Position numbers and translations under genes: made by a program. 64,000 nt of DNA, from positions 6,498,001 to 6,562,000 of the forward strand of contig JAPWDM010000014.1 of assembly GCA_035578155.1 (NCBI GenBank), given 5' to 3'. The notes below the pieces were generated by a model. It saw only the letters and a program-made list of their open reading frames with translations, ran no database searches and was not told where the DNA came from. Positions 21,571-33,427 of the stretch are shown piece by piece (the stretch's first letter is position 1; each line of letters begins with the position of its first letter). Source of the stretch: Brachynemurus nebulosus (lineage: Eukaryota > Arthropoda > Insecta > Neuroptera > Myrmeleontidae).

Positions 21571-21605
21571 ATGCAAATGCGGCGTAGAATGCTACACAAC
21601 GGGTT

Positions 21606-21608
<3 letters not shown>

Positions 21609-21669
<61 letters not shown>
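21609..21669. repeat. (TA)n tract in the satellite array
   Basis: About 30 TA units replacing part of a monomer. It is followed by diverged monomers and, at 21983-22018, by the end motif GGAAATTCGCTATGTTATGC ... GCGACAGGGGTATTTTA, also used by the fold-back family. Confidence 0.9.
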
Positions 21670-21671
<2 letters not shown>

Positions 21672-21982
21672 CATAAAGTCCGCCTAGAATATACGGTCGA
21701 GCTGATTTTTTAATGAGGTCCACCGGGATCTTGCAGATCCGAAAACGCCAGTAATAAGCTATCGAACCGATGCTAAAAAATTTCTCACTGCTAGAGAACT
21801 AAATTATTTTAGATGGATACAACTATGCTGCACAAAATTCGTTCGGGTTCTTGGGTCCCCAAAAATACCAAAACTAATTACCCAACCGATTTTAAAAATT
21901 CTTTTACTCTTAGAAAGCTAAACTATTTTAAATAGCTACAGGTCTTAGATGAGATCCGCCAGTGCCCAAGATTTGGAAATTC

Positions 21983-22018
21983 GCTATGTTATGCAGATGG
22001 TGCGACAGGGGTATTTTA
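21983..22018 (+). repeat. Shared terminal motif (CTATGTTATGCAG...GCGACAGGGG)
   Basis: About 36 bp found five times in the window: here, 26337 (diverged), 29270, 62281-62323 (inverted) and 62976. At 62281/63018 it forms the terminal inverted repeat of a complete element. Its presence here suggests the satellite array lies inside a related element. Confidence 0.75.
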
Positions 22019-22019
22019 A

Positions 22020-23185
22020 AGTAAATAATCGAAATTTTTCATTAGTACTTAGGAAGTTTTTATTCATTTATCATGTATATTAAACTTGGTGTTTAAAACT
22101 GCCCAAGGGATTAAAGTTACTTGAGTTAATATAAGGTATTTAAATTTGTACTTTACAACTAAAACCAAATTTTATTTCGGATATTTTCTAAAGTGTAGCA
22201 TAATATAGTTATTATCTAATAGTATCTAACGCCATTCAATGTGGTCAATGTAAATAATCTGAAGACTTATGTAATAATAAATAGATCTTTCGTCATTAAC
22301 AAACTTTGTTAAAATATGAATGCCTAATAGAGCTTAGTACGTATTAAATATTTAATCAATCTTACAAATCACAATGTTTAAACAATATATTTAGAAAATT
22401 GAATAATTCTAGTATATTTCCATTACTGTAGCTATATACATATACATATTGTCTTAATTTTCTTGCAACATTACAAACTATGTACTAGAAAAAGTGTCAC
22501 ATTATGAAATGTTAGCAGTGCTCCATCGGTCCGGTAGAGCATAAAAGTCCCTTCAAAAGTTCCTTCGAAGCCTTTATTGCGATAACCTCCGTTTTTAGTT
22601 CTTCCTGAAACTACGGTAAATAAATGTTTTACTCATGCTTCTGAGATCTAAACTATGTTAATAACTGTGGTCCTGGTTGTCGCGTACACAATAAACATTT
22701 GTTGTTGACTAGCATTTACTGTGTGCGCCTCTGTTTAGAACAGGGATTCCCAAAATGCGGCCCGCAATATCAGATCGTTCATAATATCAAATCCTGTCCT
22801 GAAATCTATTGGGGGGAAGCAATAGTATAAAATCAAAAAATTAACAAAATGACGCCTGCGTAAAACTTACCCTATTTCTTCTCTCTTTGAACTGTTACAA
22901 AATATATTTGGAACAAAATAAGATTTTCGTATATTGTAGGTAAAACCTTCAATAAATTAAATTTACTTTAAACAAGAATAAGGTCGATTCATTGTCTACT
23001 TCAAAACTTATCATTCACGTCCATTTGGAAAATGTAGATTTCATAAGTTAATACTATAATAAAATACTCGTAAGTTACCTTATGATTAAATGAAAGATTT
23101 AACAAAAGTCCCAATTATTTTACCGGCAAAATTTTTTTCAGAAGTTACGTGAAAAGTTTTGAATTTTTTGTCAAAAATCACTTAT
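22020..23185. other. Mostly featureless AT-rich DNA with a lone hAT-type end
   Basis: At 22741 CAGGGATTCCCAAAATGCGG followed by CCCGC resembles hAT terminal repeats (CAGGGGTTCCCAA-type). No inverted partner or 8-bp duplication was found, so it is a fragment at best. The rest shows nothing. Confidence 0.35.
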
Positions 23186-23190
23186 TTTAA

Positions 23191-23528
23191 GGGCCCTTTT
23201 AAACGGTCATATCAGTTTTCAGTTCAGTTTCAGTTTCCGTTCTTGTTTCATTACAATTTGGAATAAGGATTGTTTTTACACGGTCCGTTCAGTTCACACT
23301 GTTTCCCAGTCTCTTCAATTCTTTCTTCAGTCGGGTTACCCTGATTTTCAAGAGAACTAACATGAAGAAGTGAACTGAGGCATGACGCGCTTGTTTACAC
23401 ATAGGAATTCTAAGAACTGAAATGAAACAAATAGGTTCTATCCACCCATCAATTCTCAGTCGCTGTCTGAGTTCTCCATTCAGATTTTAATTTTTACACG
23501 TAGGGAAAACTGACAGTTTAGAAGGCCC
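23191..23528. mobile_element. TTAA-flanked MITE (GGGCCYTTYTAAAC ends)
   Basis: TTAA lies at 23187-23190 and 23529-23532. The ends are GGGCCCTTTTAAACGGTCA and the complement of TGACAGTTTAGAAGGCCC, with subterminal CAGTTTTC. It is 338 bp and non-coding, with repeated TTCAGTT words. TTAA duplication points to piggyBac or Kolobok machinery; the GGG start favours Kolobok-like, but this is inference. Confidence 0.7.
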
Positions 23529-24062
23529 TTAAGTTATTTTTCTTTCAAAAATGAAATTTGACTTCAGGAATAGCGTCACGGTGGGGCTTCCCCCTTAGGA
23601 GGGACAGTGGATAATATTTTGAAAAATGTTATAAAATAAATTTGTAGAAATTTCAATTTACTGAAACTTTGTTTTCGACAACTTTCCTTGAAAATTCATT
23701 CATTTACCCCTAAAATCCTAAAATAGAATTAACCTTTGAATGGAATATTATGTTGTCTTTGAGACTATTACTCAAAAATGCTTATACTTCACTCCTCTCT
23801 CACCCTTAGTAGATTAAAAAAATAAAAAAGCAGATCGGGATAATCCTACAACTACGTTGTCAGTTTCTTTTTCATTTTCGATTCCTGTCTCTCTCTGGCA
23901 AATTATATTGTTTTAAGATATACGGTTGCGTAGGTATACTTTATATTATGGACGTTCACTTTTACACTTTTGTGCACTTTAATGCACATTTATACATGTA
24001 CAAGTATGTAGATGCACTTTTATACTGTGTATACGTATTGTAGTATATGAGTATATAATATA

Positions 24063-24775
24063 CAGGCTGGTCCAGAATTATGTACCGTAATTGCTGGAGC
24101 TGATAGTATGTTCAAGAATAATGGTACCTTTTCATCTACACTTTTTTCCAAAACTCAATAATAAGGATGATACAGCAGAGGTTTAAAATGTAGAGGGGTG
24201 GAACGAAAATGACATCTTTTTTTTTTAAATTTTTTAGGCGCTTTTGATTATTGGGTTCATATTCTAGGGGCGCCTATGAACATTAAGATAATTAAATTTA
24301 TGGTATCAATTATTCGATCACTTATGATTAGGGGATAATTTGGAAATAGATACTTCTACTTTAAATTACTCGAAAACGGTAATATTTATCGAAATGTAAC
24401 AAGTATACCTTTTTTACGTGAAATTGTCTGAGGAATTATATTATCAGGGAATTTGTTTAAATAATTGCAAATTAAAAAAGAAAAGTCGTGATAACTCACA
24501 CCTACCACCCAAAACCACCCCCTAGTCATAAGTGGTGGAATAAGTGTTGACATAAATTTAATCCTTCTAACGCAAAATAATTACCCCTAAAATATCAATC
24601 CGTTATTCAAAAGCGTTTGGAAAATATTTATGAAATAATGGTTTTCGTTTCAACCCTTTACAGAGTTGTATCTCCCTAATTATTGAGTTTTGGATAAAAG
24701 CGTAAATGAAAAGGTACCATTATTTTTGAACGTACTATCAGCTCTAGCAATTACGGTACATAATTCTGGACCACC

Positions 24776-24778
<3 letters not shown>
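24063..24778. mobile_element. Fold-back mariner-type MITE, copy A
   Basis: The left end is CAGGCTGGTCCAGAATTATG and the right end its inverse. TA abuts both sides (24061-24062 and 24779-24780). The outer 110 bp of both arms agree closely (GTACCGTAATTGCTGGAGCT, AATAATGGTACC). The inner 250 bp are still alignable but diverged, so the whole 716 bp derives from an inverted duplication. The right TA extends into a long TA tract. Copies B (30101-30815) and C (51095-51781) share the structure. Confidence 0.8.

Positions 24779-24862
<84 letters not shown>
24779..24862. repeat. (TA)n tract at the end of copy A
   Basis: About 42 TA units starting at the element's TA target dinucleotide. Confidence 0.95.
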
Positions 24863-24871
<9 letters not shown>

Positions 24872-25013
24872 AAGTAAATTGAATCCGAATTGAATTTGTT
24901 CAGAGTTGTAGAAATTTATGTGAACATAAATTTGTTTTATCACTTTACATTCATATATATTATTTGTATTTATTACGTAGTAGTAGTGCTGCTGCTCTAC
25001 TAGCATAGTACTT

Positions 25014-25246
25014 GGGCCCGTACCACACTACCAGTGCCGCTTTCGATACGCTTTCAGTTTGATAAGGTATATTCTTACAAAAGAAACAATGAGTGTATTC
25101 TTATCATCGTTACGATCCAAGTATACGGTTCCAGTTACGGTTCAGTACGGAGCGATATTAGAATTGTTATGATTTGTAACGTGACGAAAGCTGGAGCGAA
25201 ACGAGGGCGTATCGAGAGTGCCACTATTAGAGTGTGGAACGGGCCT
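25014..25246. mobile_element. MITE with GGGCCCGTACCACACT ends
   Basis: The left end, GGGCCCGTACCACACTACCA, pairs with the complement of TATTAGAGTGTGGAACGGGC. CGATACGC is also shared further in. It is 233 bp and less AT-rich than flanking DNA. The target duplication is ambiguous. The 95-codon frame across it (25034-25321) is a by-product. Confidence 0.6.
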
Positions 25247-25559
25247 TATTCGAATTTACTCACCGTTATATTATTATTATCACAACGGTTATTTGATATT
25301 ATTATGCTATGTGAGGAGTAGTTTATCGAAACTATAAATTTGTAGGATGTGCCTAATAAAGTTGCTATCAGCATCAGGAATTAGGTAAATGGTAAAAGAT
25401 ACAGTCTTGGTTAAATTAATTGAATTATGTAGAAGCACAAAACACTTCGAACGTTACCTCTAAACTTCTTAAATTCCGTTTTTTTTCCAATAACTTTGTC
25501 CATGTGTGTAAGCCATATGTACTTTCTTTAAAGTTTTTTTTGTTTATAATTCTTATTAA

Positions 25560-26162
25560 GGTGAATCGATCACTTGAAATTTTCCAAGTTTAGAATTTGA
25601 AATTTTAGTATATTATAGAGAAAGATATGATGCATTCACTGACACTATTTTGAATAATTTCTGACGTGTAGCTTAGAAGAAATAAATTTTTAACGTACAA
25701 GTAAATGCCAAAGAATGATTAGAGGTGAATCAGTGGTATGTATTTAAGTAAGGTGTATCATTAAATACCCACTTTAAGATTTAAAAAACTGAAAATTATT
25801 TTCTTTTATGTTTTTGAATCATTAAAAAGCTATTTTGTTCAATATTGGATGTTTAGTTATTGTAATAAATAGAAAAAAAATTACAAAAATGTCAAATTTT
25901 TATAAATGACACGAACACACCCATAATATATTTGTGTACGTGTTAGTTATTATGTGTTCGTACATATCAACTACCAGAATCAAATTGATTACTTTTAAAA
26001 TTATTAAAATTAGAAGATTGAGCAATAATCAAATATTAATACTGTTACATGTATTAGAAAATTTATCTTATTTTTCTACACACAAATTATATTTATTTAT
26101 AGAAAAAAAAATACCCTTAGTAATTCATTTGTCACAAATTTGTCAGTACTGATCGATTCACC
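25560..26162. mobile_element. TTAA-flanked MITE family G, intact copy
   Basis: TTAA at 25556-25559 and 26163-26166 borders GGTGAATCGATCACTTG at the left and the complement of GTACTGATCGATTCACC at the right. It is 603 bp, AT-rich and non-coding. A second copy (28544-29548) has the same ends and about 80-90% similar interior by eye, but is interrupted. Confidence 0.8.
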
Positions 26163-26179
26163 TTAATTCAATAATACGT

Positions 26180-26385
26180 CATTTTCAAACGATTTTGAAA
26201 TTTTTTTCACTGTTAGAAAACTAAAATATTTTAAATAAACATAGGCTATGTTATGTGAAGTCTAGACATGTTGCTGGTAACCAAAATGCACCAGAAATTA
26301 ACCACCCAACTAATTTTGAAAACTTTTTCGATCGTAAATTGGCTATGTTATGCAAGATTCTGCGACAAAAGCTTTTTTAAAATTA
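26180..26385 (+). repeat. Detached satellite monomers with terminal motif
   Basis: Contains ACGATTTTGAAATTTTTTTC and TGTTAGAAAACTAAAATATT like the 20-21.5 kb array, and ends with GGCTATGTTATGCAAGATTC plus TGCGAC, a diverged form of the shared terminal motif. Confidence 0.65.
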
Positions 26386-26845
26386 ATTTCAATAATTAAA
26401 TATTTTAATTTTTTTGTTTTTTAATGTTAAATTTAGCAAATATTCAAAATGTAAACAGAGGCGTGGAAAAAAATGGCGATCCTCGGGAGTAAACTGCTTC
26501 TCTTTGAAAATTTTCTCCCAAAAAAATAAGTGGTGAGTAAAAAGAATGTCTTAACTTTCTTCCTGGGCCTCACCGAAAGCTACGGGTTCCCTCATTGAGC
26601 CCGGGCCCTGAAACTGCAACCCCGGCTATTCCCACCCTCACGTCGCGTCAGACAAGAGTGTAAATATAAATAAAATTTATTTATATCTGACGCTTTGAAA
26701 TGATAATCCTCATCTCTGTTATTTTATACTTTGTTGAGTCTTTTAACGAATTCTGCTTCATGTAACAATAATTGTCCAAGACTTTTTAATATTATGAGAT
26801 GACTGACTCATATACTAACGTTATGCTATTTTATTCATGATTTTT

Positions 26846-27313
26846 AGTGTTCCGTACCAAAATTAACGTATTAAATGGAACACTTATAGAATCAGTTCAA
26901 TCGGTGTTTGTTATATCTGTACAGAGATAGACTGTGGTGGCCAAATTATAGGCCGGTAGTACAAAAAATTGAATTTTTATTCGGAAAGTTTATCTCGGGG
27001 GTTAAGAACATTTACAATTATTGTCCCACCGCTCTTCCCCTCAAAAACGGATGACACAGAATAACATTCCATATAAGGTGTAGATTGAACTAATCAGGAT
27101 GGAGAAACCTTTTAATTGTCCAATTTTTGAAAACTCCCGCACCACTGGATTTACAGCAAAAAACTTTTCGACAAAAATATTTCTCAGTATGTGTAAGAAC
27201 AACCTTTGTCTTTACAAGTTTTTCCAAAATTTTTCATTTAAATCCATTGTCAAAACAATTTATTGTTTGGAACACCATTTGCGGAAGTACGGCTTGCACT
27301 TGACGGGTTTTTA
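26846..27313. repeat. Widespread arthropod interspersed repeat (GTTCCGTACC type)
   Basis: It starts GTGTTCCGTACCAAAATTAA, continues AAATGGAACACTTATAG, and ends GGAACACC...GGAAGTACGGCTTGCACTTGACGGGTTTTT. From memory, many arthropod genomes hold a repeat with GGGTTCCGTACC...GGAACCCTTATAG at one end and GTACGGAACCCT...CTCGCACTTGGCCGGTTTTT at the other; the match in order and spacing is good. Its mobility class is uncertain. A tail-only copy lies at 63058-63112. The 81-codon frame at 27099-27344 inside it is not supported as a gene. Confidence 0.55.
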
Positions 27314-27344
27314 TTTATATAGACGAAGGGAACAACAGTATTAA

Positions 27345-28535
27345 ATTATCGCATTTCATAGTAATAAATTTTTATAAAAAATTTTCTTTCATATGAGTCG
27401 AGAAAGATAAAATTACATTTGTTATTTCGAATTAATAAAATTTATATCTCATACTTCTACAGTTCGAAATAAATTTCTGTATTGACAATATTTTTGTAGC
27501 AAAATTTTTTCTAAATAGAAATTTTAATTATTGCACGCACTATTTAACTCTGTATCCAGAAATAATAAATTAGCTTAAGGATAATAAGCTAACTATTGGT
27601 TCAATAATTAAAAATAAAAAAATAAAAAAAATAGTATATTACTAACCGAGGAACGCAAGTGCTATTTTTGTGACTTCGAATACAGTTTGAGAATTCACGC
27701 TGAAAGGTATATAGTTATAGAATATACCGCAAAAAACTGTTTTATGCGATTTTTTTTCTTAAAAATGTCCATGCAAGTGCATAATGAGGAAGGGCAGTAA
27801 AAAATTTGAGCACTAATTTGCGATATAGTTACGTATTGATTGTCTTTAAGGATTTCATCAGTAGGGTACATTGTATAAGAATATAAATTATTGTGTTATT
27901 TAGATTCTTTACGTACATATGTATTTATCGCAATTTTTTTAATATTATAAAAATGAAATAAAATATCTTCTTGAGTAAAAATGATTCATCTTGTTTAGAA
28001 AAGCATCTTCTAAAGAAATAGTGAAGTTTTAAACGTCTTGAGTTATGTATTTTCTATGAAACTTTTTTTATGCGGGTCCCAATCCACTAAGATCCAAATT
28101 TATTTTATAATGTGAGGCGAACTCTTTTTTCTTTTTTTGTGAGAATTTTTTATGCGGTGCTCCTCATAAAAAAGTATATACTTATAGTTAAAATTTTCAA
28201 CTGATCAATTCACCAATTTTAAAATTTCATCGATTTGCTTTCTTTTAGTTATTTTGTTATAAACAAAAAACCAATCGTCTGAATTTTATGAAAATTTAAT
28301 CAGGTGTTCGCTATATAATTATGCGTCGAATAGAATCAATGGAGCCAATATCAATATCATTTTTTCTTTTCGAAAAATGCGAAACGAAAAGAATTTCACG
28401 ATCATATGTAAATGTCTTCCTAAAAAGGATAATATACGAGTATGACTTTGGGACCTCGAAATTATAAAAATATGTCAAAATTGAGACTCGAAAATTGAAA
28501 CCATTACAATATCTTTCTACCAAGAAGTTAAAACC
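27345..28535. other. AT-rich non-coding stretch
   Basis: No supported frame or structure. The minus 28311-28523 frame lacks any motif. Confidence 0.4.
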
Positions 28536-28543
28536 TTTGTTAA

Positions 28544-28936
28544 GGTGAATCGATTACAAGAAGTTTTCCAAGTTTAGCATTTGAAATTTTGATAGATTAT
28601 AGAGAAAGATATGATGCATTCACTGATACAATTTGAAAAATTTCTGACGTCTAGTTTAGAAGAAATAAAGTTTCAAAGTGAGAATTTTTAACGTACCAGT
28701 AATCCAAAAGTATGATTACAGGTGGATTAGAGGTATATATTTAAGTAAGTTGTGTCACTAGAAACCAACTTTAAGATTTAAAAAACTGAAAATTGTTTTC
28801 TTTTATGTTTTCGAATCATTAAAAACTATTTTGTTTAATATTGGAAATTTTGTTTTGATTGATGAAATTTTTGATTTGATGAAAAAAAAATTTGTTTTGA
28901 GGTCTCTGGAAACCGAAAATAATATTCACTAAAATT

Positions 28937-29015
<79 letters not shown>

Positions 29016-29548
29016 CCGTACGATAACTCTTGAAGGAAATGTCCTAAGTTTACGAAATTTGGTGAAAATATTGAAAATCCCAAACCGTTGGACAAGTTCG
29101 TTAGCCAGACACGTCCGATGCCCAGAACATGGTTTCTGTTCTTGAAAAAATTAGTTTTTGCCAAGATTTCCACTTTTTCTACATTTTTTACACCATTAGA
29201 AAGAGGAAGAAAAATTACCTACATAAAAAAGGTGGCTTCTGAGAAAAACGAATTTTTATAAACGGAAATTCGCTATGTTATGCAGGATGCTGCGACAGGG
29301 GTATTATACTAATACACCCATAATATATTTGTGTATGTATTAGTTATTATGTGTGCGTACGTGTCAACTATCAGAGTCAAATTCACTACTTTTAAAATTA
29401 TTAAAATTGGAAGATTGAATAATAATCAAATATTAATACTGTTACATGTATTATAAAGTTTAACTTATTTTTCTACAGATAAATTATATTTATTTATAGA
29501 AAAAAAAATAGATTTTGAAATTCATTCGTTAGTAGTAATCGATTCACA
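28544..29548. mobile_element. TTAA MITE family G, second copy, interrupted
   Basis: TTAA at 28540-28543 and 29549-29552, with ends GGTGAATCGATTACAAG and the complement of AGTAATCGATTCACA. The left half matches 25560-25850 and the right half matches 25918-26162. Between them (about 28850-29311) sits a copy of the (TA)n-centred fold-back family, and about 95 bp of the original MITE is lost. This gives a relative age: family G inserted before the fold-back copy. Confidence 0.8.
28850..29311 (-). mobile_element. (TA)n-centred fold-back family, partial copy 2 (nested)
   Basis: Contains GAGGTCTCTGGAAACCGAAA, TTCACTAAAATTTACATA, TA then TG tracts (28940-29015), CGTACGATAACTCTTGAA, GTTAGCCAGACACGTC and the terminal motif GGAAATTCGCTATGTTATGC ... 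GACAGGGGTATTATA. Only one terminal motif remains, as the other end is truncated inside the host MITE. Confidence 0.75.
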
Positions 29549-29615
29549 TTAACGCTCTCAATTTATGTTAATTTTCAAGGCTGGATTGCATTTCCAAAAT
29601 AGGAAGAATAAAAAC

Positions 29616-29620
<5 letters not shown>

Positions 29621-29647
<27 letters not shown>
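29621..29647 (+). repeat. Poly(A) run
   Basis: About 27 consecutive A. No retroposon body or target duplication was recognised upstream. Confidence 0.9.
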
Positions 29648-29648
<1 letters not shown>

Positions 29649-30100
29649 ATTTACTCCACTCTAGTATGGGATAACTAAAATTGAAAATAATTAATTAGTT
29701 TACAATTTTACACATAAATGGTTACAAACGAATAAAGAGAAAATTGTGTTATTTATTTTGGGCCATTAATAATTATAAATTGCTCAGCATTAGTTCATTT
29801 GTTTTCAGTGTTCAGTTGTTCATATATGTGTGTGTGTATACGGTTAGATATAAAAAATTGAGAGATTTATTGCACATCTTCGAAAAGTTACCATTATCAG
29901 GTTATAGAGAAAAATTTGTTTTTTACTCAATTAATCCATGTAATTCTTTGTTTTCGTAAATAAATTTTACAAATCACATAATTAGGAAAAATAGGCGTAC
30001 ACATTTTTTTCTAACTGGTTTATTTATCGTGTTGTTGATTTATATCAATGTTGATGGTGTTTTAAGAAAATTCACTTTCAAAAAAAATTCTCATACCATA

Positions 30101-30812
30101 CAAGGTGGTCCAGAATCATGTACCGTAATTGGTAGAGCTGGTAGTACGTTCAAAAATAATGGTACCTTTTCATGTACACTTTTTTTCAAAACTCAATAAT
30201 AAGGGAGATACAACTCTGTAAAGGGGTGAAACGAAAACCATTATTTCTTAAATATTTTCCAAACGCTTTTGAGTAACGGATTGATATTTTAGGGGTACTT
30301 ATTTTGCGTTAGAAGGATTAAATTTATGTCAATACTTATTCCACCATTCATGACTAAGGGGTGGTTTTGGGTGGTAGGTGTGAGTTATCACGTCTTTTGT
30401 TTTTTAATTTGCAATTATTTAAACGAAACCCCTGATAATATAATTCCTCAGACGATTTCACGCAAAAAAGGTATACTTGTTGTATTTTGATAAATATTAC
30501 CGTTTTCGAGTAATTTAAAGAAAAAGTATCTATTTTCAAATTATCCCCTAATGATAAGTGATCGAATAATTGATACCATAAATTTAATTATCTTAATGTC
30601 CATACGCGCCCCTAGAATATGAATCCAGTAATCAGGAGCGTCTAAAAAATTTTTAAAGAAAAGAAGTCATTTACGTTCCACCCCTCTACATTTTACCCCT
30701 CTGCTTTATCTCCCTTATTATTTAGTTTTGGAAAAAAGTGTAGATGAAGTGTACCATTATTTTTTAACATACTATCAGCTCCAGCAAATACGGTACATAA
30801 TTTTGGACCACC

Positions 30813-30815
<3 letters not shown>
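30101..30815. mobile_element. Fold-back mariner-type MITE, copy B
   Basis: Ends CAAGGTGGTCCAGAATCATG and the complement of CATAATTTTGGACCACCCTG, with TA at 30099-30100 and 30816-30817. It is 715 bp with the same arms as copy A but in reverse internal orientation (the half with GTGGTTTTGGGTGGTAGGTG comes first). Confidence 0.8.

Positions 30816-30902
<87 letters not shown>
30816..30902. repeat. (TA)n tract at the end of copy B
   Basis: About 43 units directly continuing the element's flanking TA. Confidence 0.95.
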
Positions 30903-30904
<2 letters not shown>

Positions 30905-30906
<2 letters not shown>

Positions 30907-31525
30907 AAATCCTTATTTGTTACCTATGTAAGGAGACAGTGATAAAAAATTTAACGAAGGAATCGGCAACCACTTTTTAACATTCGAAGTCACGTATTTG
31001 GTAAAGTAGAATTACAAATTTTTAATATTTCCCATACTTGAGTTTCGCGAGTCCCTACTAATGTAAGCCATGCTTTGAGCTAGTTTTATATCAAACAATA
31101 TTATAATTCTTCGAAACTCGTGTTTTTCGGGGGTTATCTGTATTAAATTTTACAAAATAAACAATTAAAAATTTCATTGCTGTTAATTTTATTGCTCTGT
31201 ATTCCTACGGCATTAATTAGCATTCTGTAAATAAATTGCATTTTTTTCATACTAATAGAAAATGATTTTTTTTTGCAACTATTAGGAATGGACAATTTTC
31301 AATTATTCTAAAGCATGAACTTCGGTATGTTCGGTCGTAACAGAGTACATATGAACATATGAAGGAAATTATATTTGAGGTTATATTTAATGATGCGTCA
31401 AATATTCATATTTGGTTAACCAACACTACTGATCGGAAATACTATTATATCGGTGACATAGCATGATTTCATTTGTTCAAGCGTTGCGGTCGGAAGTATT
31501 TTAATAAATTATATATTAGACACAC
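30905..31525. other. AT-rich non-coding stretch
   Basis: Nothing supported here. Confidence 0.4.
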
Positions 31526-31537
31526 TATATATAATAT

Positions 31538-31737
31538 CAGGGCCAGCTTAGCCTATAGGCCAACCTAGGCCATGGCTTAGGGGCGGGAGATTTTGAAATA
31601 ATTGACTTTTTTTTTTTTTGCTCGTCACAGTTATCCGTTAAGGGAAAATTTGGAAAAAAAGTAGGAAAAATAAAGATTTCCTTCTTTTTAAGCAAAATGT
31701 TATGATGCAAATGACACTTAGGGTTAATCCGGCCCTG
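31538..31737. mobile_element. hAT-type MITE (CAGGGCCRGMTTARCC ends)
   Basis: The left end is CAGGGCCAGCTTAGCC; the right end inverted reads CAGGGCCGGATTAACC. Flanking 8-mers TATAATAT and TACAATCT agree at 6 of 8 positions, a decayed 8-bp duplication. It is 200 bp and non-coding. Confidence 0.65.
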
Positions 31738-31903
31738 TACAATCTGTAACATGTTGCTAAATACTTAAAAGAGAGGAAAGGTTTTTTTTTTAAAGAAAAC
31801 GACATTTTTTTGTCTTTTTTAAAGTTAAACATTTCAAGAATATAGTCCCAAAATTTGAAGTCAATCAGAGCAAAACTCTCGAAGTTATTGACTAGTTAGT
31901 CTC

Positions 31904-31957
31904 CTCGCTTTTAAAATTGTAGCTCCGACAGCTGTGAGCTACAATTTTAAAAGCGAG
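31904..31957. repeat. Perfect 21-bp hairpin
   Basis: Arms 31904-31924 and 31937-31957 are perfect complements (CTCGCTTTTAAAATTGTAGC...). The 12-nt loop CCGACAGCTGTG itself contains CAGCTG. Perfect arms in otherwise decayed sequence suggest a recent local inverted duplication. Confidence 0.9.
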
Positions 31958-31959
31958 AA

Positions 31960-32690
31960 AGGTTTAGAAAGGCAAAGACGCCAGAATAAGGCAAATATTT
32001 GAAAAAAAAGAGGCTGAACACATCGAAGCTGCTGCAGGGAGTCTACTCTATGAAGTTGGAATCGATGATTCAGTGAAGTTGAAAAAAAAATTTAATTTTT
32101 TAGCTTTTAAAACTGTAAATGCAGTTATCTAGAAACTATTTTTTAAAAGCCATTTAAAAACTACATTACCGATTAATTTAAAATTTGGTACACATTTTCT
32201 CCATATAAGATACCTCCCCCCAACGTTCAGCTCTAGAATTTTTTTTTACATTAAGAATTCTTTTTCACATTTTTTATTCACAAAATGTCGAAATTTTTCA
32301 TAAAAATTAGCAGTTTTCACTTTAAATGAAGAACTTTGGGGATAAGGGGGAGGATTTAATGATACTTTGACTAAATTCTAATGGATTTTGAATTCAGATA
32401 ATTTCCAGCTGAGATACAGTTAACACCGCAAATCGTCTATTTTGTTCAAGCCATATTGCTAAAAAAATTCAAAAAAAAGTGTTTTTTCACTCTTTAACCT
32501 TTACCACCACCTGCCCCCTCTTAAGAGGTTCCCCTCTAAAGCGTAGAATAATACATTTTAGCCATTTACTTCATAGGGACTAGAGAGAATTCGTGATATA
32601 CATACAACGGTATGAGCTCAAATGTATATTCTATAGTATCTATATTATTTGATGGCATTTGAACTCGGGTAATCACTTTTTCTGAAGATG
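31960..32690. other. Unclassified repeat-like DNA
   Basis: T-rich text resembling the 7.1-7.8 kb region. Ends with TCTGAAGATGGCCATTTAAA + TGGTCGAAAC (32679-32708), a hairpin seen in many animal repeats. Confidence 0.35.
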
Positions 32691-32847
32691 GCCATTTAAA
32701 TGGTCGAAACATTATTGACAATTCTTGGTTCCTTCCCTATACTACAATTTAATAAGTATTTTAGGGGCTGTTGTTGCTATTTATACATAAAAAAAAAAAC
32801 TTACTGTACCTCTAGTTGGGGTCTTTTATTTATAATGATTACGTGTT

Positions 32848-33049
32848 TGTACAGCGCGTGCTATTCCAGCGAACGCAAAAATGGTGCTTTTACAGCGAAC
32901 AACCCAAACTGTGGGTGTCGTTGGTGTACAGGTCTTAATGAAGGGCTGGATGACAGACTGATAATACTTTTATTGTGTCGCTTTATGGGTTGGGTTGTTC
33001 GCTGTAACAGCACGATTTTTGCGTTCACTGAAACAGTAGGCGTTGTACA
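32848..33049. mobile_element. Palindromic MITE, about 60-bp arms
   Basis: The left TTGTACAGCGCGTGCTATTC, CAGCGAACGCAAAAATGGTG and ACAGCGAACAACCCAAA pair with the right arm read inverted (TTGTACAACGCCTACTGTTT, CAGTGAACGCAAAAATCGTG, ACAGCGAACAACCCAAC). It is 202 bp. The target duplication is not clear. The 141-codon frame over it (32700-33125) is not a supported gene. Confidence 0.75.
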
Positions 33050-33427
33050 AGTACGACACTTTGTAATTTTATTTTATTTTATTTTATTTTTTTTTTTGTA
33101 TAATAACAATTTATTTGTTGTTTAATTAAACACACTACTCTAAAATACATACATTTAGTTTTTATTGTGGCTGTGTACAGTTGAATAATTTTGTTTTGGA
33201 ATAAATTTTTAATGTAAAATCATTATTACTTACACATATTTAAACAGCTGGATTTTATTTACATATTTCCAATAAATTTTTGGTTTGAAAATTGGTTTTG
33301 GCATGTTATATTTAATGGATACACGCAAATATCTACATACATATACAAATTTACATGTGTAAGTGGGGATGAATTAATCGAATAAAAACACGGTTAAATG
33401 TTTATTTAAATCAGGTAATAGCTATTT

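Noticed and set aside
32700..33125. 141-codon plus frame
   Set aside because: It spans a palindromic MITE and T-rich DNA; the Cys-rich centre comes from MITE sequence.
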